DNA from: JBHELB01 sp041859045
Lineage (GTDB): Bacteria; Hydrogenedentota; Hydrogenedentia; Hydrogenedentales; SLHB01
Length of the DNA: 64,000 bases
Reading direction: 5' to 3'
NCBI GenBank assembly: GCA_041859045.1
Contig: JBHELB010000063.1
Span: forward strand, 1-64,000
Of the stretch, positions 44,008 to 52,574 are shown one piece after another. The stretch's first letter is position 1. Each line of letters opens with the position of its first letter. Under the pieces are notes generated by a model, which was not told the DNA's origin, searched no databases, and was given only the letters and a program-made list of their open reading frames with translations. The position numbers and the translations under genes are program-made.

Positions 44008-45399
44008 ATGGACTATCGTATTGAATCTGACACGATGGGCGAGATGCAGGTTCCGGCAGACCGGTACTACGGATGCCAGACCGCGCGTTCGCTGGTGCAT
44101 TTTAGGATTGGCACGGAGCGCATGCCGCGCGAGATCATTCGCGCGCTAGGAATTCTCAAGAAGGCCGCGGCGATGGTGAACCGTGACCTTGGCTTGCTTG
44201 AGCCCGGTCTGTGCGAGGCGATTTGCGCCGCAAGCGACGAAGTCATCGAGGGCAAGCTCGATGATCACTTTCCGCTCGTCGTTTGGCAGACCGGCAGCGG
44301 CACACAGACCAACATGAACGCCAACGAGGTGATCTCGAACCGCGCCATCGAGATGTTGGGCGGCGTGATGGGCAGCAAGAAGCCGGTTCATCCCAACGAC
44401 CACGTCAACATGTCGCAGTCTTCGAACGACACATTCCCAACCGCCATGAGTATCGCCGCTGCTGAACAGATTGTCCGGCGGTTATTGCCTGCCCTTACGC
44501 ATTTGCGTGATGCATTTCAGGCCAAAGTGCAGATCTTCGAAGGCATCATCAAGATTGGTCGCACGCACCTGATGGATGCGACGCCGTTGACGCTCGGCCA
44601 GGAGTTTTCGGGATACGTACAGCAGTTGACGAACAGCATCGAGCGGGTCGAGCAGACGCTGCCGTCGCTGTACGAACTGGCGTTGGGCGGAACCGCGGTC
44701 GGCACTGGCTTGAACACCAAGCGCGGCTACGATGTGCGTGTGGCGGATCAAATCGCGGAGTTGTGCCGATTGCCGTTTGTGACCGCGCCGAACAAGTTTG
44801 AGTCGCTGGCCGCGCACGATGCGCTCGTGATGGCCTCCGGCGCCCTCAAGGCGTTGGCGTGTGCCTTGATGAAGATCGCCAACGACGTTCGTTGGCTTGC
44901 CAGCGGTCCGCGCTGCGGCTTGGGCGAATTGCTCATCCCTGAGAATGAACCCGGATCGTCGATTATGCCCGGCAAGGTCAATCCCACCCAATGCGAAGCG
45001 GTGACGATGGTCGCGGCGCAGGTGATCGGCAACGATGCGGCCGTGGCTATGGGCGGGGCGATGGGCAATTTCGAACTGAACGTGTTTAAACCCGTTATTA
45101 TCCACAACGTGTTGCAGTCCATCCGGCTCTTGGCTGACGTCTGCGAATCGTTCAAGGAACACTGCGTGGACGGTATCGAGCCGAATCGCCGCCGTATTGA
45201 TCAACTACTGAACGAGTCGCTGATGCTTGTCACCGCGCTCAATAGCCATATTGGCTACGACAACGCCGCGAAGATCGCCAAGGCCGCGCACAAAAATCAC
45301 ACGACGTTGAAGGAGGAAGCGGTTGGGCTCGGCTTCCTGACGGAGGAGGAGTTCGACCGCATCGTCGATCCTTCAAAGATGCTCGGGCCGTCGGACTGA
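44008..45399 (+). CDS. fumC: Class II fumarate hydratase
   Basis: FumC (463 residues) interconverts fumarate and malate in the TCA cycle. Signatures include YYGCQTARS, QTGSGTQTNMNANEVISNRA, HPNDHVNMSQSSNDTFPTAM and GSSIMPGKVNPTQCEA, the catalytic loop. The latter loop also occurs in aspartase, but GRTHLMDATPLTLGQEFSGY favours fumarase. ATG 44008 follows AAAGGGA. It is downstream of nrdR by 40 nt and may share its transcript. A strong terminator follows. Confidence 0.94.
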   Translation: MDYRIESDTMGEMQVPADRYYGCQTARSLVHFRIGTERMPREIIRALGILKKAAAMVNRDLGLLEPGLCEAICAASDEVIEGKLDDHFPLVVWQTGSGTQTNMNANEVISNRAIEMLGGVMGSKKPVHPNDHVNMSQSSNDTFPTAMSIAAAEQIVRRLLPALTHLRDAFQAKVQIFEGIIKIGRTHLMDATPLTLGQEFSGYVQQLTNSIERVEQTLPSLYELALGGTAVGTGLNTKRGYDVRVADQIAELCRLPFVTAPNKFESLAAHDALVMASGALKALACALMKIANDVRWLASGPRCGLGELLIPENEPGSSIMPGKVNPTQCEAVTMVAAQVIGNDAAVAMGGAMGNFELNVFKPVIIHNVLQSIRLLADVCESFKEHCVDGIEPNRRRIDQLLNESLMLVTALNSHIGYDNAAKIAKAAHKNHTTLKEEAVGLGFLTEEEFDRIVDPSKMLGPSD

Positions 45400-45400
45400 C

Positions 45401-45450
45401 AAAAACGCCGCGGCGTCCATGTCGTGGGCATGGACGCCGCGTTTTTTGTT
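45401..45450. terminator. Bidirectional intrinsic terminator between fumC and the permease gene
   Basis: A perfect 13-base-pair stem CGCGGCGTCCATG / CATGGACGCCGCG with a seven-base loop, then TTTTTTGTTT; the opposite side begins AAAAAC. It lies between convergent stops and can serve both genes. Confidence 0.93.
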
Positions 45451-45461
45451 TCGTCCCTCGT

Positions 45462-47078
45462 TTACACGCCGCCGTTTACGCCCGTCCAGTTGATCGCAAG
45501 CAAAAAGACCACAAACAGCGCAGTCACGAGCGTCAACAGCAGCGAGAAAACGAATGCCACGCGGATAACCTTGCTTTCTTCGCCAATCCGGTCGATGGCG
45601 GCTGCGGCGTTCTGCAGTTTGGCCGGGGAGATGACGCTGGCAAGTCCACCGCCAAAGGCCAGGCCTGCCGTAATGATGAGCAGTCCCGCCAAGGGCATCT
45701 CCAAGTTGCGCGCGGTCGTGAGTGTGTACTTGGCGAACATGGCGATCGTCGAGGCTTCGCTGCCCGTGATGAATCCCCCGAACAGACCGATGAACGCCAC
45801 CACCAGACCGTACCCGCCTTGGAAGAATTGCGCCGAGAAATCGGCCAGGACCTTCACCATGCTTGCCGTTGCGGGCTGGCCGGTGGCCATGTCGAATCCT
45901 GACATGTTCATCACCTCGCCGATCGCGAAGAAGACGGCTGCCGAGAAGACCGGTCGCGGGGCGCGTTTGGCCCAAAGCGTGAACGTTTCCTTGAGCTGGG
46001 CGCGTGTCGGGCGAATGAAAACCATCGCGGCGAAGGTGCTGACAAAAATCCATGTGTACGCTTGCCAGAGCGCGCGCGTGTCAATGGGTTTGCCATCGGC
46101 GGTCAAACCGAGGATCGGCAGCTTCAACGTGCGATAGAGATAATTGAAGACGTCCTTGGGAATGTTGAGCGCGAGAATAAACAGCACCAGCAGCAGCCAC
46201 GGCGTCAGCGCTTTCCAGAGCGGGTATTTTGCCGCGTACTCGAGTTCTTCGGCGGAGAGACGGCTCTTGTCGAACACACGCTCGCCACGCGCAATAAGGT
46301 ACAGCGCCATCACGGCGATCACCGCCACGCCGCACAGGATACCGGTCAACACAACGAAGTTGTCGTACTGGTTCGTGAAATACGACACGATGCCAATCAC
46401 CGCGCCGGTAATCAGGCAGGGAATCCAGCCGTCGCGGATGGCCTTGGCTTTCCCCACGATCCAGAGCATACAGAAGCCGATGAGCGTCGAAATGACCGGT
46501 AAGAACGGCCAGAACACCATGCCCGCTTGGTGAAGGGTGATCTCATTGCCCTTGCCGAGGAAACCGTTGGCGATATCGACAAACACCACGATGGGCGCGC
46601 CGAGCAGGGCGTAGGTGCAGAGCGAGTCATAGCCAATCGCGGGTAGCGCGATAGCGACGTATGTCGAGTAGCCCATCGCGACCAGGATCGGGGGGAGGAT
46701 CGATACCGGTGTTGCCCCAACCGCGACCATCAGCGTGCCGAAACCGATGTTGACCATCATGATCTGCACCGCGCGGTTGCCGCAAGCGATGGTCTTGATA
46801 AAGATGATCACGCGTCGCAGCGCGCCGGTCTTTTCCATAAACGCCATCTGCAGCAAGGACGCCGCCACGATAAGCGAAACAGGAAACGACTTGATAAACC
46901 CCGCCAACGTTGAGCGCAAGACAACTTCCGGGTGGGTTTGGAAGAAGAACACAGTGACTAACCCAATCACCGCCAGCCCAGCGACCCCGCTGATGTCGGC
47001 CGCTTTCTTGAACACAATCAGCATGAGCAAGATCACGAGAATGGGAATAAGCGTCAGAATAAGCGGCCAGACAGACAT
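45462..47078 (-). CDS. L-lactate permease family transporter
   Basis: A 538-residue inner-membrane protein with about 12-14 helices, of the LctP (lactate permease) family. It starts MSVWPLILTLIPILVILLM; ALPAIGYDSLCTYALLGAPIVV and FGGFITGSEASTIAMF are typical segments. It is expected to take up lactate or glycolate by proton symport. ATG 47078 follows AAGGAGG. Its leader contains a palindrome and a 12-bp direct repeat. No lactate dehydrogenase of the LldEFG type is beside it. Confidence 0.88.
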   Translation of the reverse strand: MSVWPLILTLIPILVILLMLIVFKKAADISGVAGLAVIGLVTVFFFQTHPEVVLRSTLAGFIKSFPVSLIVAASLLQMAFMEKTGALRRVIIFIKTIACGNRAVQIMMVNIGFGTLMVAVGATPVSILPPILVAMGYSTYVAIALPAIGYDSLCTYALLGAPIVVFVDIANGFLGKGNEITLHQAGMVFWPFLPVISTLIGFCMLWIVGKAKAIRDGWIPCLITGAVIGIVSYFTNQYDNFVVLTGILCGVAVIAVMALYLIARGERVFDKSRLSAEELEYAAKYPLWKALTPWLLLVLFILALNIPKDVFNYLYRTLKLPILGLTADGKPIDTRALWQAYTWIFVSTFAAMVFIRPTRAQLKETFTLWAKRAPRPVFSAAVFFAIGEVMNMSGFDMATGQPATASMVKVLADFSAQFFQGGYGLVVAFIGLFGGFITGSEASTIAMFAKYTLTTARNLEMPLAGLLIITAGLAFGGGLASVISPAKLQNAAAAIDRIGEESKVIRVAFVFSLLLTLVTALFVVFLLAINWTGVNGGV

Positions 47079-47106
47079 GGTTTCCTCCTTGTACTGCGCG
47101 GAGGAA

Positions 47107-47168
47107 GGACAATCAGAATTGTCCCCCAAAAAGCGCATACTACCCGAGAAGGGGACTCCCCCAAAAAG
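47107..47168. promoter_or_regulatory. Palindrome and direct repeat in the permease promoter region
   Basis: GGACAAT-CAGA-ATTGTCC is at 47107-47124. TCCCCCAAAAAG is repeated exactly at 47122-47133 and 47157-47168, 35 bp start to start. A minus-strand TTGGGG-N16-TAGTAT promoter can be drawn here, one repeat falling on the -35. These are likely regulator sites; the regulator is unknown. Confidence 0.5.
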
Positions 47169-47292
47169 TTCGGCGAGAGATTACCACGAAAGACGGGAAA
47201 AAGCCACTCATTTTTAGGCCTTTTCCCCTCCTCACTCCTTATCCCTATACATCCCAAGCGCGCATTGATATGTCCTGACGCCTGTCCCTATC

Positions 47293-48735
47293 ATGAGCCA
47301 CAGACGAAACAGCGCACACGCCGATGAGGATAGGGTTCATGGGGTGAAACATTGGAGCGCGAATCTTGCCGCGATGGTAGCGCTTGGGGCGCTGCTGGCC
47401 GTGCTCTGGCCGGGGCAGACGGGTTCGCCCGCTGAGCGCCAAGCCGTGCGTGAAGGCCGCGTCCTTCTTACCTACTGGGACCGATCCTCAGGCCACGAGT
47501 TCGAAGCGCGCCGCGCATTGATTGAGGAGTTCAATCAGATTCAGGGCCGGATCTACGTCCGCACGTTGCCGATCGGCTTCAACACGGAGAAACTCCTGAC
47601 CTCGATCGCCGGCGGCGCGCCGCCGGACCTGTGCAGTCTCGAAGTCGCGATTCTGGCCTTGCTTGCGCCACAAGGATGCTTCACTCCACTGGAGGGGCGA
47701 ATGTCGGGCGTGCCGGCACTCGCCCAGGAGGCGTTCTTCCCGCACGCGTGGGACGGCGTGGCGTTTGATGGGCATGTATGGGGCATTCCCACGACTACGG
47801 ATACCCAGTGTCTCCTGTGGAACAAGGGGCTCTTTCGCAAGGCCGGGCTTGATCCCGAACGTCCGCCGCGCACGTTGGCCGAACTCGAGGAATATGCCGC
47901 GAGGTTGACTGTGCGCGACGCCGCAGGCGAGTTGACGCAGATGGGTTTCCTGCCGTGGTTGCCGTGGGACTTTTCGCATATGTGGGGCGCGTTGTTTGGC
48001 GGCACGTGGTACGACGCGGACGCCGGGCGCGCCGTTTGTGGACGCGATCCGGCCATTGCGGCGACGTTTGCCTGGCAGCAAGGGTTCGCGCTGAACCCCT
48101 CGGGCGGTCCCGCGAAGTCGTATGCGCTCGACCCCGAGCGCGTGGCCGCGTTTCGTTCCGGATTTGGCGCGTACCAAAGCGCAAGCAATCCGTTCTATAC
48201 CGGCAAAGTCGCGATGATGATCGAAGGCGAGTGGCAAGTGACGTTCATCCCCAAGTATGCCCCGACGCTCGACTGGGGCGTTGCGCCCATTCCGCAACCC
48301 GAGGGTGTTGCGCCGCGCGCCTATGCCTCGGCGGTAGTGATGGATGCCATCCCCGCCGGGTCGCGGCACGTGGAGGAGGCGTGGGCGTTTCTCCGGTGGT
48401 TCTATTCGCCGCGCGCCGACGGACGTCCCTCGCCCGCGTCGGACTATGCCTTTGCCGTGCATAACATTCCCGCGCGACGCGGCGAGGCCATGCAATCGCG
48501 GTTCATGGACGATCCAAAATTCGCCGTGTTCGTGCGCGAGTTGCTGGACAAACCGGTCGAGGCGTTGCCCGCGATTCCTGTGGCGCAATTGCTGATCGAC
48601 GAAGCCGAACGACAACGCGAGTTCGTGAACCTATACAAGAGGACTCCTCAGGAAGCCGCAGCGGCCGTCGAAGCGACCGTGAACAATGGCCTTGAGCATT
48701 GGCGCGCGGCGCGAGAAAGGGGAGAACGCCCATGA
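47293..48735 (+). CDS. Extracellular solute-binding protein of a sugar ABC transporter
   Basis: A 480-residue family 1 binding protein. A basic N-terminus leads to one hydrophobic segment (about 23-40), then the mature part begins near LLTYWDRSSGHEFEARRALIEEFNQ, with GGAPPDLCSLEV and PTTTDTQCLLWNKGLFRKAGLDP. It would capture a carbohydrate in the periplasm. ATG 47293 lacks a good ribosome-binding site; GTG 47344 (VKHWSANL) is an alternative. The permease gene overlaps its stop by four bases. Confidence 0.88.
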   Translation: MSHRRNSAHADEDRVHGVKHWSANLAAMVALGALLAVLWPGQTGSPAERQAVREGRVLLTYWDRSSGHEFEARRALIEEFNQIQGRIYVRTLPIGFNTEKLLTSIAGGAPPDLCSLEVAILALLAPQGCFTPLEGRMSGVPALAQEAFFPHAWDGVAFDGHVWGIPTTTDTQCLLWNKGLFRKAGLDPERPPRTLAELEEYAARLTVRDAAGELTQMGFLPWLPWDFSHMWGALFGGTWYDADAGRAVCGRDPAIAATFAWQQGFALNPSGGPAKSYALDPERVAAFRSGFGAYQSASNPFYTGKVAMMIEGEWQVTFIPKYAPTLDWGVAPIPQPEGVAPRAYASAVVMDAIPAGSRHVEEAWAFLRWFYSPRADGRPSPASDYAFAVHNIPARRGEAMQSRFMDDPKFAVFVRELLDKPVEALPAIPVAQLLIDEAERQREFVNLYKRTPQEAAAAVEATVNNGLEHWRAARERGERP

Positions 48736-49625
48736 CGCGTCTTGAACGCAGGAATCTGCGCAATGGACTGCTCTTCGCTTCGCCTTACCTCGTGGGGTTC
48801 ACGGTGTTCATGCTTTATCCGCTGGCCGCGAGTCTTTATTTCAGTTTTTGTCAATACAGCATTGTGCGCCCGCCGGTTTGGGTGGGGCTCGACAACTTCC
48901 GTGAACTCTTCTTTAACGATCCCCTGTTTTGGAGGTCGCTTTACAACACCCTCTATTACACCCTGATCTCCGTGCCGCTGGGCCTCGCATTCAGTATCGG
49001 CCTTGCCCTTCTGTTGCATCAGAAGGTGCGCGGATTGGCCGTTTACCGGACCATCTTCTTCCTGCCCACCATCGTGCCTGTAGTCGCCTCCACGGTTCTT
49101 TGGCTCTGGGTGCTCAATCCCGAGAGCGGGCTGCTCAATGCCACGCTTCGCCAGTGGTTGGGCGTGGAAGGGCCGGGCTGGCTTGCCGATGAACTATGGT
49201 CGAAGCCCGCGCTGATTCTTATGAGCCTGTGGGGTGTGGGCGGCGCGATGGTGATCTTTCTGGCGGGGTTGGGCGAAGTGCCGGTGTCTTTGTATGAGGT
49301 TGCCGATTTGGATGGCGCGGGGGCCTGGGCAAAGTTTCGCCACGTCACGCTGCCGATGCTGACCCCGACCATTTTGTTCAACCTCGTGATGGGACTTATC
49401 GGCGCGTTTCAGTATTTCACGCAGGTCTACATCATGACCGGCGGCAAGGGCGGCCCCGCCGACAGCACCATGCTCTTTGCGCTCTACATGTACCGGAACG
49501 CGTTTTACCAACTCCGTATGGGATACGCCTCCGCGATGGCATGGTTGCTGTTTCTTGTGATTCTGGCGGCCACCGCCCTCGTACTGTACTCGAGTAAGCG
49601 CTGGGTGCACTACCAGGGCGAATAG
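48732..49625 (+). CDS. Sugar ABC transporter permease (MalF/UgpA type)
   Basis: A 297-residue inner-membrane subunit with six helices. It shows the EAA loop consensus in EVADLDGAGAWAKFRHVTLPML at about residues 190-215, contacting the ATPase. ATG 48732 follows GGGGAGAACG and overlaps the binding-protein stop (ATGA). The second permease (MalG type) and the ATPase that normally follow are absent: a convergent CoA-binding gene begins directly after. The system must borrow partners encoded elsewhere, or be incomplete. Confidence 0.9.
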   Translation: MTRLERRNLRNGLLFASPYLVGFTVFMLYPLAASLYFSFCQYSIVRPPVWVGLDNFRELFFNDPLFWRSLYNTLYYTLISVPLGLAFSIGLALLLHQKVRGLAVYRTIFFLPTIVPVVASTVLWLWVLNPESGLLNATLRQWLGVEGPGWLADELWSKPALILMSLWGVGGAMVIFLAGLGEVPVSLYEVADLDGAGAWAKFRHVTLPMLTPTILFNLVMGLIGAFQYFTQVYIMTGGKGGPADSTMLFALYMYRNAFYQLRMGYASAMAWLLFLVILAATALVLYSSKRWVHYQGE

Positions 49626-49636
49626 GGGAGAGGAGA

Positions 49637-50095
49637 CTACTTCGGGTAGCGTCCCGTCATACGAAGCACCGCGCCGTGCAGCCGGTGGACCCACATCGTA
49701 TCCGGCAGAAACATGAACGGACACTGCCCCGCAATTACCTCGAGCCCGTTCGACTGCGCGATCGCCACGCACTCATCGCCCCCTGCGCGGCCATGCAGCC
49801 AGACGAGCGGAACGCCCGCCTCGCGGCAATCACGGATCACTTGCGCCGTGTTTTGTGGCGGAGTCATGATCAAAGCGGCTTCAGGGACAGGGGTAACATC
49901 TTGCAGGCGCGCGAAACTCGGCAGGTCTTCGATCGAATCGGTGTTGGGATTGACAAGAGCGACCTCGTACCCTCTGCGCAGAAACTCGCGCAAGAGCCCC
50001 CGACTGAAATCGCGCGGTTTTCGGCTGACCCCGACGATCGCCAGGCGTTTGCAGGCGAGGAATCGCTCGATTTGCTGAAGTGTGGAGTCCGGCAT
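49637..50095 (-). CDS. CoA-binding domain protein (YccU-like)
   Basis: A 152-residue protein with a Rossmann-like CoA-binding fold: RLAIVGVSRKPRDFSRGLLREFLRRGYEVALVNP, a P-x-P type loop at DLPSF, and AALIMTPPQNTAQVI, followed by VWLHGRAGGDECVAIA. These stand-alone domains are common and of unknown role. ATG 50095 follows GGGGGGAACAGG; a longer reading to 50116 is not needed. Confidence 0.82.
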   Translation of the reverse strand: MPDSTLQQIERFLACKRLAIVGVSRKPRDFSRGLLREFLRRGYEVALVNPNTDSIEDLPSFARLQDVTPVPEAALIMTPPQNTAQVIRDCREAGVPLVWLHGRAGGDECVAIAQSNGLEVIAGQCPFMFLPDTMWVHRLHGAVLRMTGRYPK

Positions 50096-50161
50096 CGCCT
50101 GTTCCCCCCATATCATACAACGCGGGGTATTCTACCCCAGGTGACTCGCGGGCACAACCCG

Positions 50162-51244
50162 CTATTCGCCCGCTTCGGCCGGCAATTCCGATGGAACGCG
50201 GGCGGGTGCCGGCGCGAACAGCCGGCGGCGTTCAAGCAGCAGACAGCCGAACCCGGCCAGATAGACCGTGCCGATGTTGATGGCATACGCCATAAGGGAT
50301 ACGGCCATGGCGTCGGCTTGGGTTGCCCCGGGCACAAACATCAGGATTGAGGCGATGATGGGAAGTTGGAACTGGCCGAGAATGCCCGGCGTAACCGGCA
50401 GACTGATGATCAGCGCCAGTAGAGTCTGCATGACGAAGACCGTATACCAGGGAGTTTTCAGCCCGAACGCGTGGATGAGGGAGTAGATGCCGACGACAAA
50501 CAGACCCCACGTGGCGAAAGACCACGCAAGGGACTTGAGCATGTCCACCGGGGTGCGGAAAACATGCAGGCCGTCGGCGAAGTTCTCAAACATGCGGACG
50601 AGCCGTTCCGCAAGCCCGGGCAGCACCCGTCCTAGCGTTGCTCGGGTGAACCGCACGACCAGAAGTTTGTTGAGATAGAGCAGCACCAGCAACACGATGC
50701 CTACGGCAAGCGCGATTTCCGCTTTGAAGGCCAAAGCCCTTACCAGCGTTCCCGAGATCGCGACGTCTTTCTGCATCCCCGGGATCAACGCCGCGGGCAC
50801 AACAATCTCGCCCATGTCCCGCAGCGCCGATACCGCGACGACGGTCACCGCCACGAGACCGAACAGGTCCGTGATGCGGTCCAGCGCGCAGAACGCGATG
50901 CACTTCGAGATCGGCATGCGCGTGAGCCGATTCAGCGCGACCGCGCGCGCAAACTCGCCCAGGCGGAAAGGCAGGGAGAAGTTCACGAGAAAGCCAATCT
51001 GCGTCGCGCTGAACATGTCGCGAAAGGAGGCCGCCCCGCCCGTGCGGACAATATAGCCCCAGCGAAAGATGCGCGTGACGAAACTCGCGAAGGCAGCGCC
51101 CAACATGACCAGAATCCAGCCAGGATCAGCGGTCAGTAGCGCCTTGGAGAGATCGGCCCAACTGAACTCCATCCGGCTGAAGATCCACCACAGCAGGACG
51201 ACAGCGATAACAATGCTTAGGGTGATTTGAACGAAGCGCTTCAC
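50162..51244 (-). CDS. Flippase-like integral membrane protein (LPG synthase TM / AglD-like)
   Basis: A 360-residue polytopic membrane protein of the lysylphosphatidylglycerol synthase transmembrane/UPF0104 family. The family motif GFLVNFSLPFRLGEFARAVAL is near residue 90, with SLPVTPGILGQFQLPI in the second half. It has about eight helices and no soluble aminoacyl domain. Members are linked to lipid or polyprenyl-sugar handling. It is 67 nt from the CoA-binding gene on the same strand. Substrate unknown. Confidence 0.83.
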   Translation of the reverse strand: MKRFVQITLSIVIAVVLLWWIFSRMEFSWADLSKALLTADPGWILVMLGAAFASFVTRIFRWGYIVRTGGAASFRDMFSATQIGFLVNFSLPFRLGEFARAVALNRLTRMPISKCIAFCALDRITDLFGLVAVTVVAVSALRDMGEIVVPAALIPGMQKDVAISGTLVRALAFKAEIALAVGIVLLVLLYLNKLLVVRFTRATLGRVLPGLAERLVRMFENFADGLHVFRTPVDMLKSLAWSFATWGLFVVGIYSLIHAFGLKTPWYTVFVMQTLLALIISLPVTPGILGQFQLPIIASILMFVPGATQADAMAVSLMAYAINIGTVYLAGFGCLLLERRRLFAPAPARVPSELPAEAGE

Positions 51245-51414
51245 GAGAACTCCCAGCTCAGCCGGTTATTTCAGCAAAACGGCACTGTATCACAAACTGC
51301 GGCGTTGAGAAAATCTGCGCTTGGCCAGAGGAGGGCAAACTGGAGCGATTCGGCGCTCATGACGTAGCCTTGCTCGTGTTTACACCGCAAATCAGTCCAT
51401 TATTTCGGCACCTT

Positions 51415-52206
51415 TCAGAAACCTGCCCTTGCGAGCAACTCGCCCACTACGGCGATCGATGCTTCCGCGCACGCTGCGCCGTGCGAGGGGGTTGCGGCGC
51501 GTGGATCGTCGCCGCCGACGCCCTGGGGCCACTCGTCCGTGCGCTGCGGCAGCCGCGATAAGTCGACTAGCCCGGGGTGATAGTGCAGCATCAGGGAGGT
51601 TTCATTCAGGGCGGCGTGGTCAACTTGGCTCTGCCATTTGTCCGCGATATCGGCGGTGACTCCGAGAAGGCGAAGGCCAAAGCGGGCTTCCCGCTCGGGG
51701 ATGTGCTCGACCCATGACCATCGGGAAGGACCGTGTCCATCGGCGAAAACCGCGTGAAATCCCGCCCGCTTCAACTGGGCGAGAATCGCGTCGATGAGCA
51801 GCAGATGGAATCCCGGCGAGGTCCAATAACAACTGCCTTCCAGTTGACGTGCGGGCCGAGTCGTCGTGTCGTAGTCCATGCCCATCAGCATTCCGCCGTC
51901 ATCGTCGCACCTGGCGCGGTCAGGGCCAAGATGAATGGGCGGCATTACAATCCCCCCAAACCGGCGGGCGCATTCCAGCATCAGCGCCTCGCTTTGCAGC
52001 GCATCCGCGCCTAACGGAAGATGCTCGCCATGCCATTCCAGCGTGCCGAGCGGCAGGTACGCCACGGGGCGTTCGGCCAGACGCGCACGGAATTCGGCGG
52101 GTAGTAATTCCGCGTAACGGACTTTTGCGTGCAACGAGGCGGCTGCCGCAGTCGGTTCTTTGCCATTTTCTGTGAGTCTTTGCGGATGCGTGTCCAGAGG
52201 GTTCAT
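51415..52206 (-). CDS. Creatininase family protein
   Basis: A 263-residue metal-dependent amidohydrolase-like protein. The creatininase metal motif LPLGTLEWHGEHLPLGADA gives Glu, His and Asp ligands near residues 56-66; FADGHGPSRW supplies more. The family includes creatininase and mycofactocin peptidase MftE, but neither partner is here. ATG 52206 is chosen, with GGAGC at nine bases. The frame stays open to 52389 without family residues. Divergent from the Tat-exported protein. Confidence 0.83.
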   Translation of the reverse strand: MNPLDTHPQRLTENGKEPTAAAASLHAKVRYAELLPAEFRARLAERPVAYLPLGTLEWHGEHLPLGADALQSEALMLECARRFGGIVMPPIHLGPDRARCDDDGGMLMGMDYDTTTRPARQLEGSCYWTSPGFHLLLIDAILAQLKRAGFHAVFADGHGPSRWSWVEHIPEREARFGLRLLGVTADIADKWQSQVDHAALNETSLMLHYHPGLVDLSRLPQRTDEWPQGVGGDDPRAATPSHGAACAEASIAVVGELLARAGF

Positions 52207-52574
52207 CCTTTCACAGCTCCTACGAGAGCGAAACACGTTGCGCCAGACGTTCACCCAGACGAACGCAGCGTCACACGAGGTACAACGGAAAAGTAGCCGA
52301 TGGAGGGACCGGGGTTCCAGTCGGGAGCAAATTACGGATGTCTGCGCGACGAGCAGCCTGCGGCAATCCCGCCGCATCTTCGTTCTCACGGAAAGTGTTA
52401 CGCCTCACCTGCGCGGCGTTCGCAGAAACTGCTGACTTACGCCTCGTACGTGAGCGCAGTCGCCGAGGGTACCTTTCTTATTTCAATCGGCTTGGATCGC
52501 GAGACGTCTTTGTGCAATATAGGCGCAGGCGACGCAGCCCGGTTCGCCACCTGGGAAGGGGTGAAGGGGGGCGC
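52207..52574. other. 368-bp divergent intergenic region
   Basis: Upstream of the creatininase gene (left) and the Tat protein gene (right). I see no convincing promoter pair, riboswitch or small gene, and the open frames through it belong to the GC bias. The last 20 bases hold the purine-rich ribosome-binding region of the right-hand gene. Confidence 0.4.
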
